A stretch of 64,000 nucleotides of DNA, taken from Halopenitus persicus (lineage in GTDB: Archaea > Halobacteriota > Halobacteria > Halobacteriales > Haloferacaceae). Position 1 is the stretch's first letter. The number at the start of each line of letters is the position of its first letter. Below, piece after piece: positions 42,254-51,096 of this stretch. Both the position numbers and the translations under genes were made by a program. Where the stretch lies: positions 1,984,001 through 2,048,000 of the forward strand of contig NZ_AP017558.1 in the NCBI RefSeq assembly GCF_002355635.1, in the 5' to 3' direction. The notes beneath the pieces are model-generated. The model saw only the letters and a list, made by a program, of their open reading frames with translations, did no database searches and was not told the DNA's origin.

Positions 42254-45200
42254 ATGAGCGAGCCCGAGGAGCCGACGGACGCGGAGGCGGGGACGTCGGA
42301 CGTGGACGCCGAGGCGGAGACGTCGGCCGCCGCGACCGCGACCGGCCGGGAGATCTGGATCGAGAAGTATCGACCGCAGACGCTTGCGGACATCCACGGC
42401 CACGAGGACATCGTCGAGCGGCTCGAGAGCTACATCGAGCAGGACGACCTGCCGCACCTGCTCTTCTCGGGGCCGGCCGGCGTCGGGAAGTGCGTTACCG
42501 GAGATACGCCGGTGCTGACGGGCAGTGGCGTCCGTCGGATCGAGGACGTCGTCGGCGACGTCGAGGGGTTCGCTGCGCCGGGAAGCGATCTCATGGTCGC
42601 CACGCTGACGGCGGAAAACGATCTCGAGTACGTCTCGCCCTCGGACGTGTTCGCGAAGGACGCGGACGAGCTCGTGACGATCCGGACGCGGGACGGTGGC
42701 GAGTTTCGGGTGACGCCGGAGCACAAGCTCCGCGTCATCACCGAGGAGGGCTTCGAGTGGGTCGAGGCGGCGTCGCTGTCGGCCGACGACCGGATCGCAC
42801 GCCCCCGATCGGTTCCAGCACCCGATCCCACGGCACCTCCGGAACCCTCGACAGCCGATACCTCGACGCCAGCCGACTCCCCGACGTCGAATGGATCGCC
42901 CTCGTCTCCGTCCTCGTCTTCATCGCCAACTCCAGCCCCGTCGCTTCGGTGGTTCGACTCGATGGATCCGGACCGGACCGAAGTGAGGCTCTCGGCCGAT
43001 GCACTCGGAGATCACGCGGCGACGATCGGGACCGAGATCGACGAGCCGGTTCCGCTATCCCGGCTCCACGAGAGCGACCTCGAACCGGGGCAGTGGATCC
43101 CCGGGGTCGAGGAGATCGAGTACGTCGCGGCGAACGGCCGTCGGGCCCGCCCCATCACGCCGCCGACCACGATGACGCCGATACTTGCACGATTCGTCGG
43201 ACTCGCCATCAGCGAGGCGAGCATCGATAACGGGCAGATCAAGTTCTACAACACGGACGAGGGACTTCTCGACGCGTTCGAAGCCGCGGCGAAGGCGGTC
43301 TTCGACGTCGAAACGGTCCGCGGTCGCCAGCACGACGTCCCGTTCGTCCGGCTCGGGTCGAAAACGCTCACCCACTACCTGGAGTCGACCGTCGACGTCT
43401 TCGCGAGCGCAGCCGGCGGGTCGGGGATCGGGTCCGCGATCGTCTCCGCGGATCGGGACTCCCGAGCGGCGTTCCTGCGGGCGGTCTTCGATGCGGAAGC
43501 ACACGTGGATACGGGCGGCACGATCGAACTCATCCAGCGAAACCCGGACCACATCACCCTCGTATCCTACCTCCTCGCGACGTTCGGGATCCCGAGCCGG
43601 CGAGCGACGATGGAGAAAGCCGCCACGAACGGAACGGGGATCGAACGAACCTACCACGCGATATACGTCTCCGGGTCACGGGTCCTCCAGCGGTTCGAGT
43701 CGACGATCGGATTCTCGATCGACGAGAAGGCGGACCGGCTCGCCGATCACGCCGAAAAGACGTCGAACCCGAACCACGACACGATGCCGCGCCAGGCGGT
43801 GCTCCGGAAGCTCTGTGACCGTCTCGACCTCCGGGTGACGGACCACCTTCCGAGATCGCTGGATCCGGACACCCCCGGACGGGAACGCTACTGTGCGGCG
43901 TTGAACGACGTGATCGACGCGGCGACGGAGCGGATCGAGAACTGTCAACGCGCGCTCGAACGGCTCGACCGGATGGAGCCGCTGCTCGACGCCACGACGA
44001 GCCTGCCGGCGGCGTGGGTCGAGTCACGCGGGGCGCTGGCGCCAATCGAGACGCGTACGGAGATCGCCGAGTCGACCGGCGTGCGTTCCGATCGGCTGCT
44101 CGAGTGCAGCGACGGCCGCAGGACGCCGTATTCCTCACGAGCGCTCTCGATGCTCGAGGAACTCGATCGGCCGATCGAGGTCACCGCCGATCAGCCGATC
44201 GAGATCGGTGCCGATCAGCCAGGTGGTTCGACGGCCGACCGGCTCGACGGAACGATGCTGCAAACGGTCAAACTGGAACTTCGGACGTGTCGCGACCTGA
44301 TCGGCGCCACCGACGTCGAGATCACTGAGGGGCTCGAGTTCGGCCCGTCGGATCTGCGAAACCTGCTCGAAGCCGACGGACACGCCGTCCGCGTCGTGAC
44401 GCGGTTCGAAACCGTCGCCAACCGACTTCGGGAGGTCGCGCTCGACCGGCTGACGCTCGAGACGATCGAGTTGCTCGAGGAGGCCGCACGGATCGCGAAC
44501 GCCGACCTGTACTACGACCGCGTCGAGTCGGTCGAACGGACCGACGCCGACGAGCGGGTCTACGATCTGACGGTTCCCGGGACGCGAAACTACGTCGCCG
44601 GAAACGTTCCCACGGTGATGCACAACACCACCTCGGCAACGGCGATCGCCCGCGAGATCTACGGCGACGACTGGCGCGGGAACTTCCTCGAGCTCAACGC
44701 CTCCGACCAGCGCGGGATCGACGTGGTCCGGGACCGGATCAAGAACTTCGCGCGGTCGTCGTTCGGGGGGTACGAGCACCGGATCATATTTCTTGATGAG
44801 GCCGACTCGTTGACGTCTGACGCCCAGTCAGCGCTTCGGCGGACGATGGAGCAGTTCTCGGACAACACCCGGTTCATCCTCTCGTGTAACTACTCCTCGA
44901 AGATCATCGACCCGATCCAGTCGCGGTGTGCCGTCTTCCGGTTCTCGCCGCTGTCGGACGAGGCGATCGCGAGCCAGGTTCGGGAGATCGCCGCCGCAGA
45001 GGGGATCGAGGTGACCGAGGCGGGCGTCGACGCGCTCGTGTACGCGGCCAACGGCGACATGCGTCGCGCGATCAACTCCCTGCAGGCGGCCGCGACGACC
45101 GGCGAGGTCGTCGACGAACAGGCCGTCTACGCGATCACCGCGACCGCCAGACCGGAGGAGATCGAGTCGATGGTCACGGACGCGCTCTCGGGCGATTTCT

Positions 45201-45499
45201 CGAGGGCGCGCGCGACCCTGGACACGCTGCTCACAGAGACCGGAATGGCCGGCGGCGACGTGATCGACCAGCTCCACCGGTCGGTCTGGGAATTCGACCT
45301 CTCCGAGCGCGAGGCGGTCCGGCTGATGGAGCGGATCGGCCAGGCCGACTACCGGATCACCGAGGGCGCCAACGAGCAGGTGCAACTGGAGGCGTTGCTG
45401 GCCGCGCTCTCGCTGCCCGAGGAAGACGACGGGACGGCGACGGCGGGGGAGAGGGAACCGAAACCGGAACGCCGGGACGGACACGACGAGGGGGCCTGA
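42254..45499 (+). CDS. rfcS: Replication factor C small subunit, intein-interrupted
   Basis: Clamp-loader small subunit whose gene encodes 1081 residues, of which 712 are an intein; the spliced product would be 369 residues. The N-extein has an acidic head of about 40 residues, then [14 protein letters not shown] and Walker A GPAGVGK, where the intein sits before TTSA. The C-extein continues with [16 protein letters not shown], Walker [11 protein letters not shown], the arginine-finger region [16 protein letters not shown] and the collar domain. The ATG at 42254 is preferred because TTTATG lies about 30 nt upstream; longer frames run into the 5' region. The metallophosphoesterase gene follows by 9 nt. 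Confidence 0.95.
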   Translation: MSEPEEPTDAEAGTSDVDAEAETSAAATATGREIWIEKYRPQTLADIHGHEDIVERLESYIEQDDLPHLLFSGPAGVGKCVTGDTPVLTGSGVRRIEDVVGDVEGFAAPGSDLMVATLTAENDLEYVSPSDVFAKDADELVTIRTRDGGEFRVTPEHKLRVITEEGFEWVEAASLSADDRIARPRSVPAPDPTAPPEPSTADTSTPADSPTSNGSPSSPSSSSSPTPAPSLRWFDSMDPDRTEVRLSADALGDHAATIGTEIDEPVPLSRLHESDLEPGQWIPGVEEIEYVAANGRRARPITPPTTMTPILARFVGLAISEASIDNGQIKFYNTDEGLLDAFEAAAKAVFDVETVRGRQHDVPFVRLGSKTLTHYLESTVDVFASAAGGSGIGSAIVSADRDSRAAFLRAVFDAEAHVDTGGTIELIQRNPDHITLVSYLLATFGIPSRRATMEKAATNGTGIERTYHAIYVSGSRVLQRFESTIGFSIDEKADRLADHAEKTSNPNHDTMPRQAVLRKLCDRLDLRVTDHLPRSLDPDTPGRERYCAALNDVIDAATERIENCQRALERLDRMEPLLDATTSLPAAWVESRGALAPIETRTEIAESTGVRSDRLLECSDGRRTPYSSRALSMLEELDRPIEVTADQPIEIGADQPGGSTADRLDGTMLQTVKLELRTCRDLIGATDVEITEGLEFGPSDLRNLLEADGHAVRVVTRFETVANRLREVALDRLTLETIELLEEAARIANADLYYDRVESVERTDADERVYDLTVPGTRNYVAGNVPTVMHNTTSATAIAREIYGDDWRGNFLELNASDQRGIDVVRDRIKNFARSSFGGYEHRIIFLDEADSLTSDAQSALRRTMEQFSDNTRFILSCNYSSKIIDPIQSRCAVFRFSPLSDEAIASQVREIAAAEGIEVTEAGVDALVYAANGDMRRAINSLQAAATTGEVVDEQAVYAITATARPEEIESMVTDALSGDFSRARATLDTLLTETGMAGGDVIDQLHRSVWEFDLSEREAVRLMERIGQADYRITEGANEQVQLEALLAALSLPEEDDGTATAGEREPKPERRDGHDEGA
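42491..44626 (+). other. Intein with LAGLIDADG-type endonuclease in RFC Walker A
   Basis: The 712-residue intein begins with Cys1 (CVTGDTPVL) and ends with HN before Thr (VPTVMHN/T). Block B is present as VTPEHKL with its Thr-x-x-His, and block F as [22 protein letters not shown] endonuclease occupies the middle: motif 1 [10 protein letters not shown] (about 235-244) and motif 2 [10 protein letters not shown] (about 327-337). Both keep an acidic residue but differ from the LAGLIDADG consensus. Two further insertions enlarge it: a Ser/Pro/Thr-rich linker near 110-155 and a 230-residue region after the endonuclease. Splicing residues look intact. Confidence 0.93.
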
Positions 45500-45508
45500 A
45501 CGTCCGCG

Positions 45509-46039
45509 ATGCTCACCGTCGTCTCCGACACCCATAGCACGGACGGTCATCGCCTCACGGGACGCACGCTGACCGCGGTTCGGGAGGCGGACGTCGTGAT
45601 CCACGCGGGGGATTTCCACCGCGAACCGGTCCTCGACGCGTTCGCCGCGGAGGCGGCCACCCTCCGCGCGGTGTCCGGAAACAACGCCGACGCCGCGATC
45701 CGCGACCGGCTGCCGGCCGATCGGACCGTCGAGTATGCCGGCCTCAGATTCGCGGTGACGCACACCAAACGCGGCGGCGAAACGGCGCTCGCGCTGTTCG
45801 GCCGCGAGCGTGCGGCCGACGTCGTGGTCTTCGGCCACAGCCACCGACCGACCGTCACGGAGACGGACGACGTGACGCTCGTCAACCCGGGGAGTCACGC
45901 ACAGCCGCGTGGGAACCGGGCGGCACACGCGGAGTTCGAGCCGGTCGACGGCGACGGCGTCCTCGAGGGGCGGCTCGTGACGCCGGCCGGGGACGTCTTC
46001 GAGCGGTTTCGGGTTCACGGGGACTCGATACGGGAGTGA
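45509..46039 (+). CDS. MJ0936/YfcE-type metallophosphoesterase
   Basis: Calcineurin-like phosphodiesterase of 176 residues. All metal-site motifs are visible: SDTHS (6-10), HAGDFH (about 32-37), SGNNAD (about 56-61), THTKRG (about 84) and FGHSHRP (about 112-118), then NPGSHAQPRG. Relatives hydrolyse bis-p-nitrophenyl phosphate; the natural substrate is unknown. It follows rfcS by 9 nt and is probably co-transcribed. Confidence 0.9.
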   Translation: MLTVVSDTHSTDGHRLTGRTLTAVREADVVIHAGDFHREPVLDAFAAEAATLRAVSGNNADAAIRDRLPADRTVEYAGLRFAVTHTKRGGETALALFGRERAADVVVFGHSHRPTVTETDDVTLVNPGSHAQPRGNRAAHAEFEPVDGDGVLEGRLVTPAGDVFERFRVHGDSIRE

Positions 46040-46667
46040 CACGCCCGAGGTGAGACGTCAGGAGTGACACTCGACCGACTCGACGGCAGGCCGGCGACAC
46101 GTGGGGTCGGTGGAGAACCGAGGCGGAGACGACGCTCCGGAGACCAACACGTCGAGAAGTGACGACACCGCGCTCGGCGGTCGAGACGGAGCACGGGCCC
46201 GACCGGATCGGATGCTTGGGCGGGTCGGTGGTGGGTGGGTGGGTGGGTGGGTGGGGGACACCGACCCGAATCGGTCCGACCCGACCACGGTATGGGTACG
46301 GGGGACGCGTCGTCGGCACACGACGCACATGGGGGATGTGGATCGTGGCGTGCTCGCGACGGTGGTGGTTCGTGGGTGTGATCGCGGCGGACGAATTCGG
46401 CGACGCGAGAACGCGCCGCGGCGTCACGACCGCGACCGGAGGGCCGAAGCGGGTGTCGCGGGTGAACCAACGGCCCCCGGGAGTATATACCCGCGTTAAG
46501 CACAAACGGCGATTTTAGCTACGTCGTTCGGCCTCGGCCCTCGGCGGCTCCCTCGGGAGCGCGACGCCCGCGACGACGGACCGCGACGCTCGGCCCGACC
46601 GCGAGTCTCGGGACGACACGGCGCGCCGAAACGCCTAACACCACGCCGGAAGTAACCCGGGGCAGAC
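46040..46667. other. 628-nt intergenic region with G-run repeat and promoter
   Basis: No convincing gene. A (GTGG)-type run at about 46228-46259 (GGTGGGTGGGTGGGTGGGTG) can form a G-quadruplex on the plus strand. A strong TATA-like GTATATAC at 46483-46490 probably drives the downstream microprotein-PiT transcription unit, leaving a leader of about 150 nt. Frames on either strand have unusual composition and no family resemblance. I saw no tRNA- or SRP-RNA-like sequence. Confidence 0.5.
46228..46259 (+). repeat. GGTG/GTGG microsatellite, G-quadruplex-prone
   Basis: Six to seven consecutive GGGT units at the centre of the intergenic region after the phosphoesterase gene. Confidence 0.85.
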
Positions 46668-46796
46668 ATGGACTCGCCCGATCCGCTGTTCGTCGGCCTG
46701 CTGATCGCGTTGGCGGCCTTCTTTCTCTTCGCGTATCTCCTCGTCCGGCGAACGCTGTTGAGCCTGCGGAAGGGCTACGAGGACGGACAACGGTAG
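46668..46796 (+). CDS. 42-residue membrane microprotein upstream of PiT
   Basis: Short frame MDSPDPLFVGLLIA... ending in YEDGQR with one central hydrophobic helix (about 8-30) followed by a basic cytoplasmic end (RRTLLSLRKGY). The stop is 2 nt before the ATG of the phosphate transporter, so it is almost certainly translated from the same mRNA. Small conserved haloarchaeal proteins of this kind exist; a role as transporter accessory is inferred only from position. Confidence 0.7.
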   Translation: MDSPDPLFVGLLIALAAFFLFAYLLVRRTLLSLRKGYEDGQR

Positions 46797-46798
46797 CG

Positions 46799-47995
46799 AT
46801 GGCGCTGGAAACCGCCGCCACGTTCGCCGTCGCGGGACTCGCGAGCCTGTTCATGGCGTGGGCGATCGGCGCGGGGTCGTCGGGGTCGACGCCGTTCGCG
46901 CCGGCGGTCGGCGCCAACGCCATCTCGGTGATGCGGGCGGGGCTCGTCGTCGGCGTCCTCGGCTTCCTCGGCGCGGTGCTGCAGGGAGCGAACGTCACCG
47001 AGGCGGTCGGAACGGAGCTGATCGGCGGCGTCACGCTTACCGCCGGCGCGGCGATCGTGGCGCTGCTCACGGCCGCCGCGCTCGTCGCGATCGGCGTCTT
47101 CACCGGCTATCCGATCGCGACCGCGTTCACCGTCACGGGGGCCGTCGTCGGCGTCGGTCTCGCGATGGGCGGGGCACCGGCGTGGGCGAAGTACACCGAG
47201 ATCGCCACGCTCTGGGTGCTCACTCCGTTCGTCGGCGGCGGGAGCGCGTACGTCGCGGCGCGCGCACTGCAGAGCGACCGGGGATCCGAACGGGCTCTGA
47301 CCGCGGTCCTTGCCGGGATCGTGGGCGTCATCCTCGGAAACATCGGGTTCGCGTTCCTCGGACCGGCGAACCAACAGGGATCCCTCGCGGGAACGTTCGG
47401 CACGAAGCTGCCGGTCGGGTCGTGGATCGGGATCGACCTCGGCCCGGTCCTGTTGACGCTCGCCTGCGCCGTGGTCGTCGGGTGCGTCGTCTATCTCGAC
47501 ATCGGGCGCGACCGGGACGGCGGCCAGCGGCGGTTTCTGTTGGCGCTCGGCGGCCTCGTCGCGTTCTCCGCCGGCGGGTCCCAGGTCGGCCTGGCGATCG
47601 GACCGCTGGTTCCGATACTCGACGACGCCGCGGTCCCCCTGTGGGCAGTCCTCGTCGGCGGCGGGACCGGGTTGTTGATCGGGTCCTGGACCGGGGCACC
47701 ACGGATGATCAAGGCGATCGCCCAGGACTACGCGTCGATGGGGCCACGGCGGTCGATCGCGGCGCTCATCCCGTCGTTCGCGATCGCTCAGACTGCGGTC
47801 GCGTTCGGGATCCCCGTCTCGTTCAACGAGATCATCGTCTCGGCGATCGTCGGCGCCGGCTATGCGGCCGGCGGATCCGGCGTCAGCAAGCAAAAGATGG
47901 GCTACACGGTGTTCGCGTGGATCGGCTCGCTGACGGTCTCGTTGGCGGTTGGCTTCGGTACATACTGGCTGCTGTCGACGGTTGGCGTCGTGTAG
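46799..47995 (+). CDS. PiT-family inorganic phosphate transporter
   Basis: Low-affinity phosphate:cation symporter of 398 residues with about ten hydrophobic helices in two inverted halves. The PiT signature repeats are seen as GSSGSTPFAPAVGANAIS (normally GANDxANAxGxxVG) in the first half and GFGTYWLLSTVG-type closing helices in the second. The first-half motif is degenerate in the GAND residues. The centre holds a loop around residues 160-215 with one hydrophilic stretch. It may be regulated by phosphate through the promoter about 300 nt upstream; no PhoU gene is adjacent. Confidence 0.8.
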   Translation: MALETAATFAVAGLASLFMAWAIGAGSSGSTPFAPAVGANAISVMRAGLVVGVLGFLGAVLQGANVTEAVGTELIGGVTLTAGAAIVALLTAAALVAIGVFTGYPIATAFTVTGAVVGVGLAMGGAPAWAKYTEIATLWVLTPFVGGGSAYVAARALQSDRGSERALTAVLAGIVGVILGNIGFAFLGPANQQGSLAGTFGTKLPVGSWIGIDLGPVLLTLACAVVVGCVVYLDIGRDRDGGQRRFLLALGGLVAFSAGGSQVGLAIGPLVPILDDAAVPLWAVLVGGGTGLLIGSWTGAPRMIKAIAQDYASMGPRRSIAALIPSFAIAQTAVAFGIPVSFNEIIVSAIVGAGYAAGGSGVSKQKMGYTVFAWIGSLTVSLAVGFGTYWLLSTVGVV

Positions 47996-48000
47996 CGTCC

Positions 48001-49392
48001 TCAGTTCGGGTCTGATTCCGGCGTCTGTTCGACCGCCGCGTCCTCCCCCTCGATCTCGGCGGCCGTCTCGGCGCCGTACTCGTCGGTGACGGTCACGCGA
48101 GCCTTCATGATCCGCGTGTTGTCGACGCGCTCGATCCGGATGTCGATCCCGTCGTAGGCGATCGACTCGCCCTCCTCGACGAGCCGGCCGGCGCGGTTGA
48201 ACACGAAGCCGGCGAGCGTCTCGAACTCCTGCCCCTCCGGGAGGTCGATTCCGAGCATCTCATTCACCTCGTCGATGTTGACCTCCCCCTGAACCATCGC
48301 GACGTTCTCGTCGATGAACTCGATCGGCTCGGGCTCGTCGCCCTCGAGGATGTCGCCGACGATCTCCTCGACCATGTCCTCCAGGGTGATGATCCCCTCG
48401 GTCGTGCCGAACTCGTCGATGACGATGACCATCTGGAGCCGATTGTCCTGCATCTCCTCGAGGAGCTCGTCCGCGTTCTTCGATTCGGGCACGTGCAGCG
48501 TCGGCTTGACGACGCGCTCCAGGGAGGGCTCACCCTCGGCGTACCGGAGCTCACGAACGAGGTCACGGACGGTGACGACGCCGACGATGTTGTCGAGGTT
48601 CCCCTCGTAGATCGGGACACGCTCGTGGTCCGACTGGACGCAGGTCTGGATCGCCTCCTCGACGCTGGCCGATTTCGGGACGGCGGTGACGTCGAGCCGC
48701 GGCGTCATCACCTCCTTGGCGATCGTGTTGTTGAACCGGAATATGCGGTCGAGCATCTCCCGTTCGTCCTCCTCGATGACGCCCTCGCGCTCGCCGGTCT
48801 GGATGATGTTCTGGATCTCCTCGCGGGTGACGTACGTCGACTCGATCGCCGCCCGACCGCCGGTGATCCGGTTGATGACGCGGGTGAGGTAATCGAAGAG
48901 GATCACCAGCGGGAGCAACAGCCATTCGGAGTACTGCAGCGGTCGAGCGATCCGCAGCGACCACGACTCGCTATGTTCGACCGCGTAGGACTTCGGCGCG
49001 GTCTCGGCGAACAGCAACACGATGGCCGTGATCCCGAACGTGGTGGCGACGATCGCCTGCCCCTGCGAGAGGTAGAAGCCGAACATCGACGTGGCGATCG
49101 CTGACGTCGCGATGTTGACGATGTTGTTGCCGACGAGGATCGTCACCAACAGTCGGTGTGGGTTCTCGCGGAGCTTCTGGACGGTCCGTGCCCCACGAAC
49201 GTCCTCCTCGACCAGGTTGTCGACGCGGTGTTTCGGCAGCGAGAACATCGCGATCTCCGAGGAGGAGAAGAAGGCGGACAGTCCCAGGAGCACGACGATC
49301 GCGAGGCATCCGAGGATCGTCCACGTCGTCGTGCTGACCGGCCCGACCTGGAGAAGCCCGGCGGCCAGCGGCGTATTCGGCGACAAGCCCAT
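48001..49392 (-). CDS. CBS-pair/DUF21 hemolysin-type membrane protein (CorC/CNNM family)
   Basis: Protein of 463 residues. Residues 25-210 form the DUF21/CNNM membrane domain with three to four helices, including FFSSSEIAMFSLPKHRV and VGNNIVNIATSAIAT. Two CBS motifs follow (EVMTPRLDVTAVPKSAS, about 225-340, with IPIYEGNLDNIVGVV), and then a CorC/HlyC domain (about 365-450). The family transports or regulates Mg2+ and other divalent cations, with the CBS pair sensing nucleotide. The ATG at 49392 is chosen over one eight codons upstream. It converges with the PiT gene with 5 nt between stops. Confidence 0.9.
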   Translation of the reverse strand: MGLSPNTPLAAGLLQVGPVSTTTWTILGCLAIVVLLGLSAFFSSSEIAMFSLPKHRVDNLVEEDVRGARTVQKLRENPHRLLVTILVGNNIVNIATSAIATSMFGFYLSQGQAIVATTFGITAIVLLFAETAPKSYAVEHSESWSLRIARPLQYSEWLLLPLVILFDYLTRVINRITGGRAAIESTYVTREEIQNIIQTGEREGVIEEDEREMLDRIFRFNNTIAKEVMTPRLDVTAVPKSASVEEAIQTCVQSDHERVPIYEGNLDNIVGVVTVRDLVRELRYAEGEPSLERVVKPTLHVPESKNADELLEEMQDNRLQMVIVIDEFGTTEGIITLEDMVEEIVGDILEGDEPEPIEFIDENVAMVQGEVNIDEVNEMLGIDLPEGQEFETLAGFVFNRAGRLVEEGESIAYDGIDIRIERVDNTRIMKARVTVTDEYGAETAAEIEGEDAAVEQTPESDPN

Positions 49393-49444
49393 TCTCGTTA
49401 CACCTGAGGGAGGCAACGGTTAAATGATTACGTCTGACGACCGG

Positions 49445-49528
49445 ACCATCGAGATCGGACCATCGAGATCGGACCATCGAGATCGGACCATCGAGATCGG
49501 ACCATCGAGATCGGACCGTCGAGATCGG
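49445..49528. repeat. Six-copy 14-bp tandem repeat
   Basis: ACCATCGAGATCGG occurs five times identically and once with one change (ACCGTC), head to tail, between the divergent CBS and glutaredoxin genes. Confidence 0.95.
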
Positions 49529-49623
49529 GACGCGAAGAGGAGCGACGCGATCGCGCGCCACGATCAGTTTGCCCGCGATCCGAGGACGACACGGTTACCC
49601 CTTCGGCGTTCCTATCGGGAGGT

Positions 49624-49890
49624 ATGCCCGACGAGACGACCGACATCACGCTGTATCGGCTGCAGGCGTGCCCGTTCTGCGAGCGGGTCGTCCGAACCCT
49701 CGATGAACTCGATCTGTCGTACCGCTCGCGGTTCATCGAGCCGATGCACTCGGAGCGAAACGTCGTCAAGCGCGTCACCGGCGCGCGAACGGTCCCCGCG
49801 ATCGTCGACGAGACCACGGGCGTGACGATGTCCGAGAGCGCAAACATCGTCGAGTACCTCGAGACGACCTACGGCGAGGGAGGCGCCTGA
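49624..49890 (+). CDS. Glutaredoxin-like protein
   Basis: Thioredoxin-fold protein of 88 residues. The active site is CPFC in LYRLQACPFCERVVRTLDEL (about 16-19), and the cis-proline loop is GARTVPAIVD, followed by the SESANIVEYLE helix typical of glutaredoxin and GST N-terminal domains. Haloarchaea use gamma-glutamylcysteine rather than glutathione, so that is the probable co-thiol. It ends 1 nt before the cysteine-free redoxin gene, forming an operon. Confidence 0.88.
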   Translation: MPDETTDITLYRLQACPFCERVVRTLDELDLSYRSRFIEPMHSERNVVKRVTGARTVPAIVDETTGVTMSESANIVEYLETTYGEGGA

Positions 49891-49891
49891 G

Positions 49892-50404
49892 ATGGTTGAC
49901 TTCGACGTCGTCGAGCTGCCGGAGACGGACCACGTCGCGGTCGGCGAGACTGCCCCCGACTTCACCCGCCCGCTCGTGAACACGGAGTTCTGGGAGGACC
50001 GATCGCTGTCGAGCCTCCTCGCGGACGGCCCGGTCCTGCTCGTCGCGTACCCGATGGACGGCGCCTTCCCGGCGACGTACGTCTGGAACGAGATCGCCGA
50101 CCGCGGCTGGACCGACGCGATCGACGTCGTCGGGATCGGTATCTCGACGCCCTACGAGCACGGGACGCTGCTCGCGGAGCGGGGTGTCGACGCGCGGCTG
50201 TTCTCGGATCCCGCCGCGTCGGTCCTCGAGGAGTACGGGGTCGCGAACGACCTCGACGGGATGACGGGGATCGTCGACGCCAGACCCGCCGTCTTCGCGA
50301 TCGACGAGGACCGAACCGTCCGCTACGCGTGGGTGGCCGACGAGCATCCCGAGTTCCCGCCCTACGACGCGATCGGCGAGGCGATCGACGACCTGACCGC
50401 CTGA
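49892..50404 (+). CDS. Cysteine-free redoxin-domain protein
   Basis: Protein of 170 residues with the AhpC/TSA fold: APDFTRPLVNTEFW at the start, LLVAYPMDGAFPATYVWNEI where peroxiredoxins carry the peroxidatic Cys, then VVGIGISTPYEH and RPAVFAIDEDRTVRYAWV. The protein contains no cysteine at all, so it cannot act as a thiol peroxidase. It is encoded directly after a glutaredoxin gene and before the Sua5 gene (8 nt gap), so it is probably expressed with both. A structural or non-redox role is inferred. Confidence 0.82.
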   Translation: MVDFDVVELPETDHVAVGETAPDFTRPLVNTEFWEDRSLSSLLADGPVLLVAYPMDGAFPATYVWNEIADRGWTDAIDVVGIGISTPYEHGTLLAERGVDARLFSDPAASVLEEYGVANDLDGMTGIVDARPAVFAIDEDRTVRYAWVADEHPEFPPYDAIGEAIDDLTA

Positions 50405-50412
50405 GTTCGCCG

Positions 50413-51063
50413 ATGAACGACCAGCCACGACCGCCGGACGAGGGAGACGCGGCGGCACACGAAACCCTTCCCGAGGACGTCCGGTCGGCGATCGACCGTG
50501 CCGAGACCGCGGTCAACGACGGCGACCTCGTCGTGTATCCCACGGAGACCGTCTACGGGCTCGGCGCCGACGCGCTCGACCCGGAGGCCGTGGAGCGCGT
50601 CTTCGAGACGAAGGGGCGAGACCGGTCGAAGCCGCTCTCGTTCGGCGTCAGCAGCGTCGAGGCGGCGCTCGAACACACGCGGCCGACCGAGTTGGAGGCC
50701 GCCTGTCTCCGCGAGTTCCTCCCGGGCCCGGTCACGGTGATCGTCGAGCGAGCGGCAACCGTCCCCGACGTGCTCACGGCCGGCCGCGACCGGGTCGGGA
50801 TCCGAGTCCCCGATCACCCGATCGCGCTCGCGCTGTGCGCCGCGGCCGGACCGATCACGGCCACGAGCGCGAACCGGTCGGGAACGGGCAGCGTTCGCCG
50901 GCTCTCAGAGCTCAGTCCGGAGATCCGTGACGCCGCGGCGGTCCTGATCGACGGCGGCGAGACGCCCGGAACCGAAAGCACCGTGGTCGAGCCCGAGACG
51001 GGGACGATCCACCGGCGCGGCGCCAACGCGGACGCGATCGCGGCGTGGCTCGACGACCGGTAG
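50413..51063 (+). CDS. L-threonylcarbamoyladenylate synthase (Sua5/YrdC)
   Basis: Enzyme of 216 residues making threonylcarbamoyl-AMP from threonine, bicarbonate and ATP for t6A37 of tRNA; the Kae1 complex finishes the modification. The YrdC core is clear: VVYPTETVYGLGADAL (about 41-56), GRDRSKPLSFGVSS with the KxR-type residues, PGPVTVIVER, RVGIRVPDHP and TATSANRSGTG. It lacks the extra C-terminal Sua5 domain, so it is the short YrdC form. The start at 50413 follows the redoxin stop by 8 nt. Confidence 0.9.
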   Translation: MNDQPRPPDEGDAAAHETLPEDVRSAIDRAETAVNDGDLVVYPTETVYGLGADALDPEAVERVFETKGRDRSKPLSFGVSSVEAALEHTRPTELEAACLREFLPGPVTVIVERAATVPDVLTAGRDRVGIRVPDHPIALALCAAAGPITATSANRSGTGSVRRLSELSPEIRDAAAVLIDGGETPGTESTVVEPETGTIHRRGANADAIAAWLDDR

Positions 51064-51096
51064 CGGGACGGTCGGAGCGCCTCCGTGCCCCCGTGA

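Noticed and set aside
45882-46505. Minus-strand and plus-strand frames in the intergenic region 46.0-46.5 kb
   Set aside because: Arg/Pro/His-rich translations, no family resemblance, and the GGGT microsatellite runs through them.
46519-47103. Minus-strand gene opposite the PiT transporter
   Set aside because: Composition (Ala/Thr/Ser/Pro) is the antisense of hydrophobic transporter codons; the plus-strand PiT frame has strong homology.
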